Assembly (NCBI RefSeq): GCF_001665235.1
Contig: NZ_LZSC01000064.1
Coordinates: 124,001 to 188,000, forward strand
Length of the DNA: 64,000 nt
Reading direction: 5' to 3'
Source: Mycobacterium sp. 1100029.7
GTDB lineage: Bacteria; Actinomycetota; Actinomycetes; Mycobacteriales; Mycobacteriaceae
The notes below the pieces were generated by a model, which saw only the letters and a program-made list of their open reading frames with translations, had not been told where the DNA came from and did no database searches. This document shows positions 1 to 8,543 of this stretch, piece after piece; within the stretch, counting starts at the first letter, position 1; every line of letters begins with the position of its first letter. A program made the position numbers and the translations under genes.

Positions 1-348
1 ATCCTCGGCATTCCCGAGCTGCTGGTCAGTGGGACCTGCGTTCGAGTCCCGGTGTTCACCGGCCACTCGCTGTCCATCAATGCCGAATTCGCGCGACCAC
101 TTTCGCCGCAGCGCGCCCGCGAGCTGCTGGGTGCCGCGCCCGGCGTCAAGGTGGTCGACGTGCCGACCCCCCTGGACGCCGCCGGAGTCGACGAGTCGTT
201 GGTCGGCCGGATCCGCAACGACCCGGGTGTACCCGACGGGCGTGGCCTGGCGCTGTTCGTCTCGGGGGACAACCTGCGCAAAGGCGCGGCGCTCAACACT
301 ATTCAGATTGCAGAGTTGCTGGCCGCGGAAATTTCGTCGGCATTGTGA
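1..348 (+). CDS. asd: Aspartate-semialdehyde dehydrogenase, C-terminal part
   Basis: The reading frame is open from the first base and ends at TGA 346-348, so only the last 115 residues are present. The segment SGTCVRVPVFTGHS is the conserved C-terminal substrate-binding region of aspartate-semialdehyde dehydrogenase; its Arg and His are conserved active-site residues in the family. The enzyme makes aspartate semialdehyde for lysine/diaminopimelate, threonine and methionine synthesis in the cytosol. Its place next to a DUF4185 protein matches the Rv3708c-Rv3707c order of M. tuberculosis. The 5' part, including the catalytic cysteine, lies outside the window. Confidence 0.93.
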   Translation: MLGIPELLVSGTCVRVPVFTGHSLSINAEFARPLSPQRARELLGAAPGVKVVDVPTPLDAAGVDESLVGRIRNDPGVPDGRGLALFVSGDNLRKGAALNTIQIAELLAAEISSAL

Positions 349-355
349 TCCGCGG

Positions 356-1504
356 GTGAGAACCGCCTATTGGGTCAAGCGGTACTCATCGTTACTTGCG
401 TCGGCAGTGTGTCTGGTTGTCTCACAGTCATTGTGGCCGGTGCGTGCTGACCCGCCGGCGCCGGCCCCCGGGCCGATCGTGCGACCGCTGGCACCGGGCC
501 AGGTGCTACGCATCGGACCGACCGCCGGAACTGGCACTCCGACAAAGGATTACGGTATCGGCGCGACCGATCTCTGCGAGTTCCTGGAGTTTCCCACCGA
601 ACTGCTGCAGGTCTGTGGTGACAGCTTCGCCGGCCAGGGGGTCGGATTCGGCGGCTGGTATTCGCCGGTCGCGCTGCACGTGGACAGCGCCTCGGTGGAC
701 GATCCTGACGGGGTGCGCTACACCGGCGTCACCGGCATCAGCAAACCGCTGCTGGCCGACCGGGCGCCCACCGGGGACTCGCAGTTGCCGGCCGGCGTGG
801 TGCAGATCAACCGGCGCAATTACCTGATGGTGACGACGACCAAGGACCTGAAGCCGCAGAGCTCGCGGCTGGTGGCGGCCGAAGCGGCACATGCGGGGTG
901 GCAGACCGTGGCCGGCTCCAAGCGAGACGGGTCCTACCAGGGGGGCTCACAGACGCAGATCAGCGGTTACTACGACCCCATTCCGACCGACGAGTCGCCG
1001 ACTGGCTGGGTGTACATCGTCGCCAACAGCTTCACCCGCAGTCAGTCTGTCGTGCTGTATCGGGTTGCGCCGCAGTTCTTTACCGACCGGTCGCGCTGGC
1101 AGGGCTGGGCTGCCGGGCCGGGCGGCGGCTGGAACAAACCGGCGACGGCGCTATGGCCCGACATGGTCGGGGAGATGTGTGTCCGGCAGATCGACGGCAA
1201 GGCTGTGCTGTCCTACTTCAACGCCAGCACCGGCAACATGGAAGTCCGGGTGGCCAACGACCCCACCTCGCTGGGCGACGCGCCGGTGACGACGGTCGTG
1301 CAGCACGACGAATGGCCAGAACCCGCCGAAAGCCTGCCTCCCCCGGAGGACAACCGGCTCGCGCAACCTTACGGCGGCTACATCTCGCCCGGTTCCACGC
1401 TCGACGAGGTACGAATCTTCGTCAGTCAGTGGGACACTCGCGCCCGGGTGGCCGCGCCGTACCGGGTGATCCAGTTCGCGGTCAACCCCTTCAAACCTGA
1501 CTGA
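356..1504 (+). CDS. Exported DUF4185-type protein
   Basis: A protein of 382 residues starting at GTG 356, only 7 nt after the asd stop. The N-terminus has basic residues, a hydrophobic stretch (about residues 10-27) and a cleavage-like site before ADPPAPAPG, so it is probably secreted. The rest resembles the DUF4185 family (Rv3707c), thought to adopt a beta-propeller-like fold; repeated stretches such as GGWYSPVALH and DWYYI-like WVYIVANSF fit beta blades. No catalytic residues can be assigned. The close spacing to asd suggests co-transcription, although the roles look unrelated. A longer frame exists upstream in the same phase but overlaps asd and is not needed. Confidence 0.75.
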   Translation: MRTAYWVKRYSSLLASAVCLVVSQSLWPVRADPPAPAPGPIVRPLAPGQVLRIGPTAGTGTPTKDYGIGATDLCEFLEFPTELLQVCGDSFAGQGVGFGGWYSPVALHVDSASVDDPDGVRYTGVTGISKPLLADRAPTGDSQLPAGVVQINRRNYLMVTTTKDLKPQSSRLVAAEAAHAGWQTVAGSKRDGSYQGGSQTQISGYYDPIPTDESPTGWVYIVANSFTRSQSVVLYRVAPQFFTDRSRWQGWAAGPGGGWNKPATALWPDMVGEMCVRQIDGKAVLSYFNASTGNMEVRVANDPTSLGDAPVTTVVQHDEWPEPAESLPPPEDNRLAQPYGGYISPGSTLDEVRIFVSQWDTRARVAAPYRVIQFAVNPFKPD

Positions 1505-1563
1505 ACCTGCCCCTCAGCCGTTCGGCGGCACTAATCTGACAGTCAGCTCGAAGGGGGGTGGCG

Positions 1564-3060
1564 ATGCAGCTGCGCTACATCAGCATTCCCGCGCTGATCG
1601 CCCACGCCGGAGGCGACCCCTGGGCCATCAATCGAAGTCTGCAGGCCGGTCGTCCGGCGCAGATCTCTGACCTGGCGGAGGCATTCCACGCTGCCGGCCG
1701 GTGCACCACCGAGTCCAGCGCGGCGTTCGCCGAAGCCCGAAGTCGCTTCGCGGCAGCGTGGAATCACGACAATGGTGAAAACCCCATCAACGATGCCGCC
1801 GAGGTGCAGCGGGTGACCAAGTCGTTGGGTACGCAGTCCCTGCAGCTACCGAAGATCGCCGTCGATCTGGAGAACATCGCCGCGGGTCTTGCCGAGGCGC
1901 AGCGCACGGCGGCTGGACAGATCGCCACCCTCGAAGGGCAGCTGCAGAAGCTCGACGACCTGATCGGCCGAGCCGTCGAGATGGAAAAACAGGCAAACCT
2001 CAGCGCGGCGGACAAGCACGCACTCGACGCCCTGATCACCGAGTGCGAAGACGACGCCATCGAGGACACCAAAAACGCTCTGGGTCAACTGCATTCGACC
2101 CGCGACGGCTATTCGAGGTTACTCGATGAAGCGAAGGCTAATCTGGCCAAGGACGGATATGACCCGGCGCGGGTTTGGGGTGCGGATGCTCACGAGTTGC
2201 CCCAGGCGCCCGGGCCCCACGGGATGGGACCAACCATCGACGGCCCGGCCACGCCTCCCAAGATCGAAGGTCAAAACACCGGGAAGCAGGACGATCTCGA
2301 CGTGTCGATTCCGGGCACCGGAATCGCGCTCGGCGGCGATGGTAAAGATGGGTATCCGCATATCCATGTGCCCGGTGTGTACGACGGCCAAAATCCGCTG
2401 CCGGTCCCTCCCGACTCGCGCCCGCTGCCGACCGGAACCGCCGTCGGGCCCAACGGCGAGCAATTGGCTTTCTATGCGATCGTGCCGTACCACAATCCGG
2501 ACGGCAGTCCCAATAGCAGTTACACCTCGCCGGATACGGTCGTCGTGGATTTGTCCCATCCCGAGACGCCGCTGTACACCCTGCACGGTATCTCGCAGGC
2601 CAGCGGTGTCTATGACCCGAAGTCGGGACGCATGGTCATCCTCGGTAACACGCAGAGCGGACAACGGGCGCTGTGGCAGTCCGCGCCCGTCGGTCAGAAT
2701 TCCGCGTGGGGCAACAGTTTGCAGCAGCAGGGCACCTTCTCCGGTCCGATGAACGGAAACCGCGAGAGTCAGATCGTCGCATTGCCCAAGGGCGGCTTCA
2801 TGGTGGTCGGCGCGGGTGAGACGCCCGACCATCACACGCTGCCGATCCAGGCCGTCACCGCGAGCACGCCGCAAGGCCTGCTGACCGCCACACCCACCAC
2901 ACTCGTGACGCCACAGGCCTTGCCGCAGGTTTACGGGCCGACCATTACCGATATACAAGAGATCAACGGCAAGGAAGTGGTCTCGATGCGGGTGAGCACC
3001 TATGGCAACGGCCAATACGATCCGCACACGTACACGACCACGTTCACCGTCACGCCCTGA
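1564..3060 (+). CDS. ESX-like helical N-terminus fused to a beta-rich domain, unknown function
   Basis: A 498-residue protein. ATG 1564 is preferred over GTG 1558 because the purine tract AAGGGGGG (1551-1558) is then well spaced. Residues 1-200 are strongly helical, with GGDPWAINRSLQAGRPAQ near residue 15 and an AWNHDNGENPIND segment near 65. I recall this arrangement from the N-terminal domain of several large mycobacterial proteins of the Rv0963c/Rv2082 kind, which look like ESX-associated cargo. A Gly/Pro-rich linker (about 200-270) leads to a beta-rich C-terminal domain (270-498) that may be propeller-like. There is no signal peptide and no membrane segment. The function is unknown; export by a type VII system is inference. 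Confidence 0.7.
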   Translation: MQLRYISIPALIAHAGGDPWAINRSLQAGRPAQISDLAEAFHAAGRCTTESSAAFAEARSRFAAAWNHDNGENPINDAAEVQRVTKSLGTQSLQLPKIAVDLENIAAGLAEAQRTAAGQIATLEGQLQKLDDLIGRAVEMEKQANLSAADKHALDALITECEDDAIEDTKNALGQLHSTRDGYSRLLDEAKANLAKDGYDPARVWGADAHELPQAPGPHGMGPTIDGPATPPKIEGQNTGKQDDLDVSIPGTGIALGGDGKDGYPHIHVPGVYDGQNPLPVPPDSRPLPTGTAVGPNGEQLAFYAIVPYHNPDGSPNSSYTSPDTVVVDLSHPETPLYTLHGISQASGVYDPKSGRMVILGNTQSGQRALWQSAPVGQNSAWGNSLQQQGTFSGPMNGNRESQIVALPKGGFMVVGAGETPDHHTLPIQAVTASTPQGLLTATPTTLVTPQALPQVYGPTITDIQEINGKEVVSMRVSTYGNGQYDPHTYTTTFTVTP

Positions 3061-3077
3061 GTTCCAGGAGGATTCGA

Positions 3078-3608
3078 ATGCGTGCCTTCAGCAGCTGGGC
3101 TGCCCGGTCCGTGGCGGTGCTGTCCGCCGTGGTGTCGATGTCGTGTACCGCGGCGCCGCAGCATGCCGCCGCGCAGCCGCCCGGCTTCCCGAATCTGGAC
3201 AGTTTCAGTCCCGTCCCCATCGACGCGTACCTGGCCGAGCCGGGCCGGGGACCTCGGTTCGCCTACTTCTCCACCCCGTACAACATTCAATGTTGGTTCG
3301 AGGCCGGCGAACAGGTAGCGGCGTGGCAGTCGCGCGACATCAACTGCCGTGGGGACTTGCCCGACGGAAATCCGTGCGTCGTTGGGTCAGCAGGCGCGGC
3401 AGGCTCCGGGCCGGGATATGCGATCAACCGGACGAGTGACGCGTGCGGTGCGCCGTTCACTCGCGGAGCGCTGCTCAATGCCGGCCAGAAGGTGAGCGTC
3501 CCCAACGCGATCTGCGCGGTGGGTCCGGACCGGCTCGTCGCGTGCCTGGACACCACTAGCGGTCAGCACGGGTTCGTGCTCAAACCATCCGGCAGCATGG
3601 CGTTCTGA
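3078..3608 (+). CDS. Small exported cysteine-containing protein
   Basis: A 176-residue protein with a clear AGGAGG ribosome site at 3066-3071 and ATG at 3078. The N-terminus has the form of a signal peptide (Arg residues, hydrophobic AVLSAVVSMS, then Ala-rich cleavage area). A Cys at residue 23 follows Ser-Met-Ser, which is a poor lipobox, so secretion is more likely than lipidation. The mature part has five or more cysteines that could form disulfides and a conserved-looking FAYFSTPYNIQCWFE segment seen in small mycobacterial exported proteins. It lies 17 nt after the previous gene and is probably co-transcribed with it. The function is unknown. Confidence 0.72.
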   Translation: MRAFSSWAARSVAVLSAVVSMSCTAAPQHAAAQPPGFPNLDSFSPVPIDAYLAEPGRGPRFAYFSTPYNIQCWFEAGEQVAAWQSRDINCRGDLPDGNPCVVGSAGAAGSGPGYAINRTSDACGAPFTRGALLNAGQKVSVPNAICAVGPDRLVACLDTTSGQHGFVLKPSGSMAF

Positions 3609-3749
3609 GGCCCTGTCGTCAGCCGGCGCCGATGCCGGTGTGGCGGCGAGCGCACCGGATGTCGCAGGTGAGACGGGGTTTTGCGCTCACAGCTGCTTCA
3701 TAAGTAGCGCATAGCCGGAACTATTGGTTTCACCCGCATCATTTGTCTC

Positions 3750-4142
3750 ATGAGTGAAACATCTGAAACCCCCACTGTGCGGTCCTCGACCGCAACTGCA
3801 CCGGCACCGGTCGCGGCAGAGCCGGTCGTGCACCGGCCCGCCAGGGTCTTCCAGGCGGCGGCCTGGGTGGCCATCACCGCCGGGACCGTCTTCGTCATCG
3901 CCGTCATCTTCTTCACCGGTTTCCTGCTCGGCAAGTCGAGCGGGCACCACGGTCACCACGGCCATCACCACAAGCACCACGCGATGGTGCACCCGCACCG
4001 CTTCGGTGGTCCGGGTGGCCCGGGCGGCGGTCCCGGCGGCTGGCCCGGCCAGAACCAGCCCGGTGGACCTGCGTCCGTAGCTCCCGGCGCCCCGGGGCCC
4101 AGCCAGATTCCGTCGTCGGCCGCACCGTCTCGCACGCCGTAG
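3750..4142 (+). CDS. His/Gly/Pro-rich single-pass membrane protein (copy 1)
   Basis: 130 residues: a short Thr/Pro-rich cytosolic start, one membrane helix (about residues 35-61, AAAWVAITAGTVFVIAVIFF), then a histidine cluster (HHGHHGHHHKHH) and a Gly-Pro-rich tail. It is a paralogue of the next gene, sharing the MSETxE start, the A-A-A-W-V helix opening and the His-rich segment directly after the helix. It matches the proline-rich proteins found beside Rv3705c-Rv3707c in M. tuberculosis. The His cluster could bind transition metals outside the membrane; this is inference. No enzymatic motif is seen. Confidence 0.7.
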   Translation: MSETSETPTVRSSTATAPAPVAAEPVVHRPARVFQAAAWVAITAGTVFVIAVIFFTGFLLGKSSGHHGHHGHHHKHHAMVHPHRFGGPGGPGGGPGGWPGQNQPGGPASVAPGAPGPSQIPSSAAPSRTP

Positions 4143-4220
4143 TCGCGAGACAACCGATCTCGGCTCAGATACTCACGGGGTAACAGGAGGACTCCGGGGG
4201 ACCACCAAATCAACAGACAG

Positions 4221-4252
4221 TAGCCCGGCGCTCGCACCAGAGCGCCGGGCTA
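4221..4252. terminator. Perfect 13-bp hairpin between the His-rich paralogues
   Basis: TAGCCCGGCGCTC (4221-4233) pairs perfectly with GAGCGCCGGGCTA (4240-4252) around a 6-nt loop. There is no U-tract, as is common for mycobacterial intrinsic terminators. It sits 79 nt after copy 1 and 108 nt before copy 2, so it may end the upstream transcript. Confidence 0.55.
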
Positions 4253-4359
4253 CCGGTGCGTCGGCGATCGGCGCACCCGCATTTGAGTCCGGTGAATTCA
4301 CAGCAACTTTGTCGCCGAAATCTGTTGCAGCAGTTGTATCCAGGGGCAGTATTCAATGC

Positions 4360-4767
4360 ATGAGTGAAACACCTGAACGCGGGATACAGCCGGCTGTCGA
4401 CACCGCTCCGCCCCCACCACCGCCGCGGGCCAAGCCGCCCAAGCTCTACGCGGCCGCAGCGTGGGTGGTCATCGTCGCGGGGATCGTCTTCATCCTGTCG
4501 GTCGTCTTCTTCTCCGGCGCGATGATCTTCGGACATCACCACCACTGCCACCATCACCACGGCATGATGTTCAAGCCCGGCGGCCCGGGAGGCCCCGGTG
4601 GTTCCGGACCCTGGCAGTACGGCGGCCCGGGCGGTTCCTATGGGCCGTACGGTCCGCCGCCCGGATACGGGCCGCCGCCGGGATACGGCCCGGGCGGGCC
4701 TGCAGCGCCGGCCCCGTCGGCCAGCGCGTCGAGCCCGGCTCCGGCGGCTCCCGCACCCCGGCCCTAG
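4360..4767 (+). CDS. His/Gly/Pro-rich single-pass membrane protein (copy 2)
   Basis: 135 residues from ATG 4360. It has a proline-rich start, one membrane helix (about residues 28-53), a histidine/cysteine cluster (GHHHHCHHHHGMM) and a Gly/Tyr/Pro tail with YGPPPGYG repeats. The layout is the same as copy 1, and the bases around both start codons are similar, so the pair probably arose by tandem duplication. The His-Cys-His motif suggests metal binding, by inference. A hairpin lies on each side, so this gene is probably its own transcription unit. Confidence 0.7.
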   Translation: MSETPERGIQPAVDTAPPPPPPRAKPPKLYAAAAWVVIVAGIVFILSVVFFSGAMIFGHHHHCHHHHGMMFKPGGPGGPGGSGPWQYGGPGGSYGPYGPPPGYGPPPGYGPGGPAAPAPSASASSPAPAAPAPRP

Positions 4768-4784
4768 CCCTTACGGACAACTCG

Positions 4785-4819
4785 CAGCCCGGCGCCCCGA
4801 CTATCGGGGTGCCGGGCTG
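4785..4819. terminator. 16-bp hairpin terminator after the His-rich gene
   Basis: CAGCCCGGCGCCCCGA (4785-4800) pairs with TCGGGGTGCCGGGCTG (4804-4819), with one G-T wobble and a 3-nt loop. It starts 17 nt after the stop codon and precedes the catalase promoter region. Confidence 0.65.
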
Positions 4820-4851
4820 TGTGCTTTACACCTGAAAGCTCCGGGCGCGCC

Positions 4852-4877
4852 GATTCGCCTTCGAGCTGTTTGGGTAC
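4852..4877 (+). promoter_or_regulatory. SigF-like promoter upstream of the catalase gene
   Basis: GATT at 4852-4855, a 16-nt spacer, then GGGTAC at 4872-4877. It fits the mycobacterial SigF pattern (G-W-W-T, 15-17 nt, GGGTAY) with the more common GTTT replaced by GATT. The catalase start is 53 nt downstream. Transcription from this site is inferred. Confidence 0.4.
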
Positions 4878-4929
4878 CCGTCGGACTGCCCTCGAATAAA
4901 GTCAGCCCAGCTAGCGAGGAGATGGCAAG

Positions 4930-6372
4930 TTGACGGAGCGCTTCACCACCACGGATGCCGGCATCGCTGCGCCCAGCGACGACCAGTCGCTGACGGTTGG
5001 TCCCGACGGGCCAATCCTGTTGCAGGACCACTACCTGATCGAGCAGATGGCGATGTTCAACCGGGAACGTATCCCGGAGCGTCAGCCGCATGCCAAGGGC
5101 GGCGGCGCCTTTGGTCAATTCGAGGTCACCAATGACGTCAGCCGCTACACCCGGGCGGCGGTGTTCCAGCCCGGAACCAAAACCGAGATGCTGGCCAGGT
5201 TTTCGACCGTGGCCGGCGAGCGCGGCAGCCCAGACACCTGGCGGGACCCGCGCGGTTTCGCGCTGAAGTTCTACACGTCCGAAGGCAACTTCGACCTGGT
5301 CGGCAACAACACCCCGGTCTTCTTCATGCGTGACCCGATGAAGTTCCAGCACTTCATCCGATCTCAAAAGCGCATGCAGGCAACGAATTTGCGTGATCAC
5401 AACATGCAATGGGACTTCTGGACGTTGTCACCGGAATCCGCGCATCAGGTGACTTGGCTGATGGGAGACCGCGGTATTCCCAAGACCTGGCGCAACATGA
5501 ACGGTTACAGCAGCCACACCTACAGCTGGATCAACGCCGACGGCGAAATCTTCTGGGTCAAATACCACTTCATCACCGATCAGGGTATCGACTTCCTGAC
5601 TCAGGAGGACGCCGATCAGCTGGCCGGTGAGGATGGCGACTACCACCAGCGAGATCTCTACGAGGCGATCGAGGGCGGCAACCATCCGAGCTGGACGCTG
5701 AAGATGCAGATCATGCCGTTCGAGGAAGCCAAGACCTATCGGTTCAACCCGTTCGACCTCACGAAAGTGTGGCCGCACGGCGACTATCCGCTGATCGATG
5801 TCGGCAAGATGACGTTGAACCGCAATGTCACCGACTATCACACCGAAATCGAGCAGGCCGCGTTCGAGCCGAACAACATCGTGCCGGGTACCGGTCTGAG
5901 TCCGGACAAGATGCTGCTCGCCCGCGGCTTCTCGTACTCCGACGCGCACCGCGCACGCCTGGGGACCAACTACAGGCAGATCCCCGTGAACACGCCGAAG
6001 GTGGAGGTCAACAGTTACTCCAAGGACGGCGCGATGCGCATCAAGAACGTGTCGGATCCGGTGTACGCGCCCAACTCCTATGGCGGTCCGCACGCCGATC
6101 CGGCCCGCGCCGCCGAGGTGCGTTGGCATGCCGATGGTCAGATGATCCGCGCGGCCCAAACGCTGCACGCCGAGGATGACGACTGGGGCCAGGCCGGCAC
6201 CATGGTTCGCGAGGTCCTCGACGATGCGGCCCGAGACCGTCTGGCGCACAACATCGTTGGCCATGTGTCCAAGGGTGTCAAAGAACCGGTGTTGTCACGG
6301 GTCTTCGAGTACTGGCGCAACGTCGACCCCGATCTCGGTAAGAAGGTCGAGGAGGGCGTGCGGTCGCAGTAG
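4930..6372 (+). CDS. katA: Monofunctional haem catalase
   Basis: A 480-residue small-subunit catalase that converts hydrogen peroxide to water and oxygen. The distal His is in PHAKGGGAFG (residue 54), the distal Asn in DLVGNNTPVFF (residue 127), and the proximal haem-ligating Tyr is in RGFSYSDAHRARLGTNYRQIP (about residue 336). The usual R-L-F-S-Y is R-G-F-S-Y here. The start is TTG 4930, supported by GAGGAG at 4916-4921. It is not KatG, and M. tuberculosis has no equivalent that I know of. A SigF-like promoter lies just upstream, so stress or stationary-phase expression is plausible. Confidence 0.95.
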   Translation: MTERFTTTDAGIAAPSDDQSLTVGPDGPILLQDHYLIEQMAMFNRERIPERQPHAKGGGAFGQFEVTNDVSRYTRAAVFQPGTKTEMLARFSTVAGERGSPDTWRDPRGFALKFYTSEGNFDLVGNNTPVFFMRDPMKFQHFIRSQKRMQATNLRDHNMQWDFWTLSPESAHQVTWLMGDRGIPKTWRNMNGYSSHTYSWINADGEIFWVKYHFITDQGIDFLTQEDADQLAGEDGDYHQRDLYEAIEGGNHPSWTLKMQIMPFEEAKTYRFNPFDLTKVWPHGDYPLIDVGKMTLNRNVTDYHTEIEQAAFEPNNIVPGTGLSPDKMLLARGFSYSDAHRARLGTNYRQIPVNTPKVEVNSYSKDGAMRIKNVSDPVYAPNSYGGPHADPARAAEVRWHADGQMIRAAQTLHAEDDDWGQAGTMVREVLDDAARDRLAHNIVGHVSKGVKEPVLSRVFEYWRNVDPDLGKKVEEGVRSQ

Positions 6373-6430
6373 TGCGGCGCCGGCAACTCGTGGTCGCTGT
6401 GGGCCGCCGCCCCTGGCATGATCGAGATTC

Positions 6431-7081
6431 ATGATGCGGATGTCCGCGCTCGCCGTCGGCGTCGGTATGGGCCTGGGGGTCGGTTGGGCACTTCCCGTCG
6501 CGTCCGCGCATCCCTCCGACCCGGGGGTGGTGTCCTACGCGGTCCTCGGCAAGGGTTCGGTCGGCAACATCGTCGGGGGACCGATGGGATGGGAGTCGAC
6601 TTTCACCGAACCGGTCCAAGGCTTCTCCGTTGACGTGCCCGACTGCAACAACTGGGCCGACATCGGACTGCCCGAGGTGTATCTCGACCCCGATCTGGCG
6701 TCCTTCAACGGCGCCACCACGCAGACGTCTGCCAACGATCAGACGCACTTCGTCAAGCAGGCCGTCGGCGTCTTCGCGACCGGGGACGCCGCGAGCCGCG
6801 CCTTTCACCGCGTGGTCGACCGAACCGGGGGCTGCCCGGGTCAGACCACGGCGATGCATCTGGACAACGGGCAGACGCAGGTGTGGTCCTTTGCCGGAGG
6901 CCCGGCTACCGCGACCGACGCGAACTGGACGAAGCAGGAAGCTGGCACCGATCGTCGTTGCTTCAATCAAACCCGGCTGCGTGAAAACGTGTTGCTGCAG
7001 GCGAAAGTTTGTCAGTCTGGCAACGCGGGCCCCGCGGTCAACGTCTTGGCGGGGGCCATACAGAACGCGCTAGGGCAGTAG
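6431..7081 (+). CDS. Exported PknH-sensor-like protein (Rv3705c family)
   Basis: 216 residues starting MMRMSALAV. The signal peptide is followed by an Ala-x-Ala site around residue 26 (ASAHPSD). The mature part resembles the extracellular PknH-like sensor domain found in many mycobacterial lipoproteins: cysteines in DVPDCNNW, GGCPGQ, RRCFNQ and KVCQSG could make two disulfides, and a V-x-x-F-x-x-x-x-x-A block surrounds the helix after residue 110. There is no lipobox, so it is probably secreted or periplasmic. Its position before egtA matches Rv3705c-Rv3704c. The ligand is unknown. Confidence 0.75.
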   Translation: MMRMSALAVGVGMGLGVGWALPVASAHPSDPGVVSYAVLGKGSVGNIVGGPMGWESTFTEPVQGFSVDVPDCNNWADIGLPEVYLDPDLASFNGATTQTSANDQTHFVKQAVGVFATGDAASRAFHRVVDRTGGCPGQTTAMHLDNGQTQVWSFAGGPATATDANWTKQEAGTDRRCFNQTRLRENVLLQAKVCQSGNAGPAVNVLAGAIQNALGQ

Positions 7082-7253
7082 GCCGGTGAATTCGGGCATC
7101 CAATCCAGCCGTCCGGCAATTACCTGCGAAAACGGGAATATGTCGGGGCGATCTGGAAGATGAAGACACGGCGGCTATCGTTTCGAAGAGCTGCCCAACA
7201 TGGCGCTCGGCCCGGTGATCTTCGGGCGGGGTCGGGCCCGGAGGGATCGTGAT

Positions 7254-8543
7254 ATGACGCTCGCCGCCATCACCGCCGTGGCCTCGCAGCTCGATGACGC
7301 CCGCCTAGCCGACTCCGAGCTGGCCAGCTCCGAGGAAGCCGCCCAGTACATCGCCGACGGTTGCCTGATCGACGGCCCAGTGGCGCGCGTCGGCCTGGAG
7401 ATGGAAGCGCACTGCTTCGACCCGGCAGATCCGTACCGGCGGCCCCGATGGGACGAGATCACCGGAGTCATCGAGCAGTTGTCGCCGCTGCCCGGCGGCA
7501 GTGCGGTCACCGTCGAACCCGGCGGGGCGATCGAATTGTCCGGCCCGCCCTCAGCCGGCGTCGCCGCGGCCATCGGCGCGATGGACAAGGACCAGGCCGT
7601 GCTGCGGAAGGCCATCGGCACCGCGGGTCTGGGATTGGTCTTCCTGGGTGCCGACCCGTTGCGAGCACCCGAGCGCGTCAACCCCGGCGCGCGCTACCGC
7701 GCGATGGAGGAATTCTTCGCCGCCGGCAACTCCCCGGAGGCCGGTGCGGCGATGATGACGTCCACGGCCTCGGTGCAGCTCAACGTCGACGCCGGCCCGC
7801 GGGCCGGATGGGCCGCTCGGGTACGGCTGGCGCACGCGCTGGGCCCGACGATGATCGCGATCGCCGCCAACTCGCCGATGTTGCGCGGCGAGTTCTCCGG
7901 TTGGCAGTCGACCAGGCAGTGGGTGTGGGGCCAGATGGACTCGGCGCGTTGCGGGCCCATCCTCGGCGCCAGCGGCGACGACCCGGGCACCGATTGGGCG
8001 CGCTATGCGCTCAAGGCGCCGGTGATGATGGTGCGCGATCCGGAGGCCGTCCCGCTCACCCACTACGTCTCGTTCGCCGACTGGGCCGACGGCTCGGCGC
8101 AGCTCTGCGGTCGCCGTCCCACCCTCGCCGACCTCGACTACCACCTGACCACGCTGTTCCCGCCCGTGCGACCGAGGCAATGGCTGGAGATCCGGTACCT
8201 CGACAGCGCGCCGGACGAATACTGGCCCGCCATCGCGTTCACGCTCACCGCCCTGCTCGACGATCCGGTCGCCGCCGACGCCGCCGCGGCGGTCGTCGAA
8301 CCGGTGGCCACCGCATGGGACAACGCGGCGCGGCTAGGTCTGGCCGACCGGCGCTTGCACGAGGCCGCCATCGCCTGTGTGGCCATCGCGGCTCAGAAGG
8401 CGCCGGCGGAATTCGCCGACGCGATGGACCGGCTGATCCGCAATGTCGAGCGGGGCCGATGTCCCGGCGACGATTTCAGTGATCAGGTAATCGACCATGG
8501 CATCGCTGCGACGGTGTCGCAGCTCGCGCAAGGGGAAGTGTGA
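7254..8543 (+). CDS. egtA: Glutamate-cysteine ligase EgtA
   Basis: 429 residues from ATG 7254 with GGAGGG at 7240-7245; a longer frame starts at 7200 but family alignments begin MTLAA. EgtA joins glutamate and cysteine with ATP to make gamma-glutamylcysteine, the sulfur donor for ergothioneine. The family block VGLEMEAHCFD near residue 50, VEPGGAIELSG near 85 and WLEIRYLDSAP near 310 are typical of actinobacterial GCS2-type ligases. Its TGA overlaps the GTG of egtB by 4 nt, so the operon is translationally coupled. Confidence 0.93.
   Translation: MTLAAITAVASQLDDARLADSELASSEEAAQYIADGCLIDGPVARVGLEMEAHCFDPADPYRRPRWDEITGVIEQLSPLPGGSAVTVEPGGAIELSGPPSAGVAAAIGAMDKDQAVLRKAIGTAGLGLVFLGADPLRAPERVNPGARYRAMEEFFAAGNSPEAGAAMMTSTASVQLNVDAGPRAGWAARVRLAHALGPTMIAIAANSPMLRGEFSGWQSTRQWVWGQMDSARCGPILGASGDDPGTDWARYALKAPVMMVRDPEAVPLTHYVSFADWADGSAQLCGRRPTLADLDYHLTTLFPPVRPRQWLEIRYLDSAPDEYWPAIAFTLTALLDDPVAADAAAAVVEPVATAWDNAARLGLADRRLHEAAIACVAIAAQKAPAEFADAMDRLIRNVERGRCPGDDFSDQVIDHGIAATVSQLAQGEV

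Noticed and set aside
3078..3146. Lipoprotein signal in the 176-residue exported protein
   Set aside because: The residues before Cys23 are Ser-Met-Ser, which do not fit a lipobox.
5428..6264. 278-codon minus-strand frame
   Set aside because: Antisense shadow of the catalase gene.
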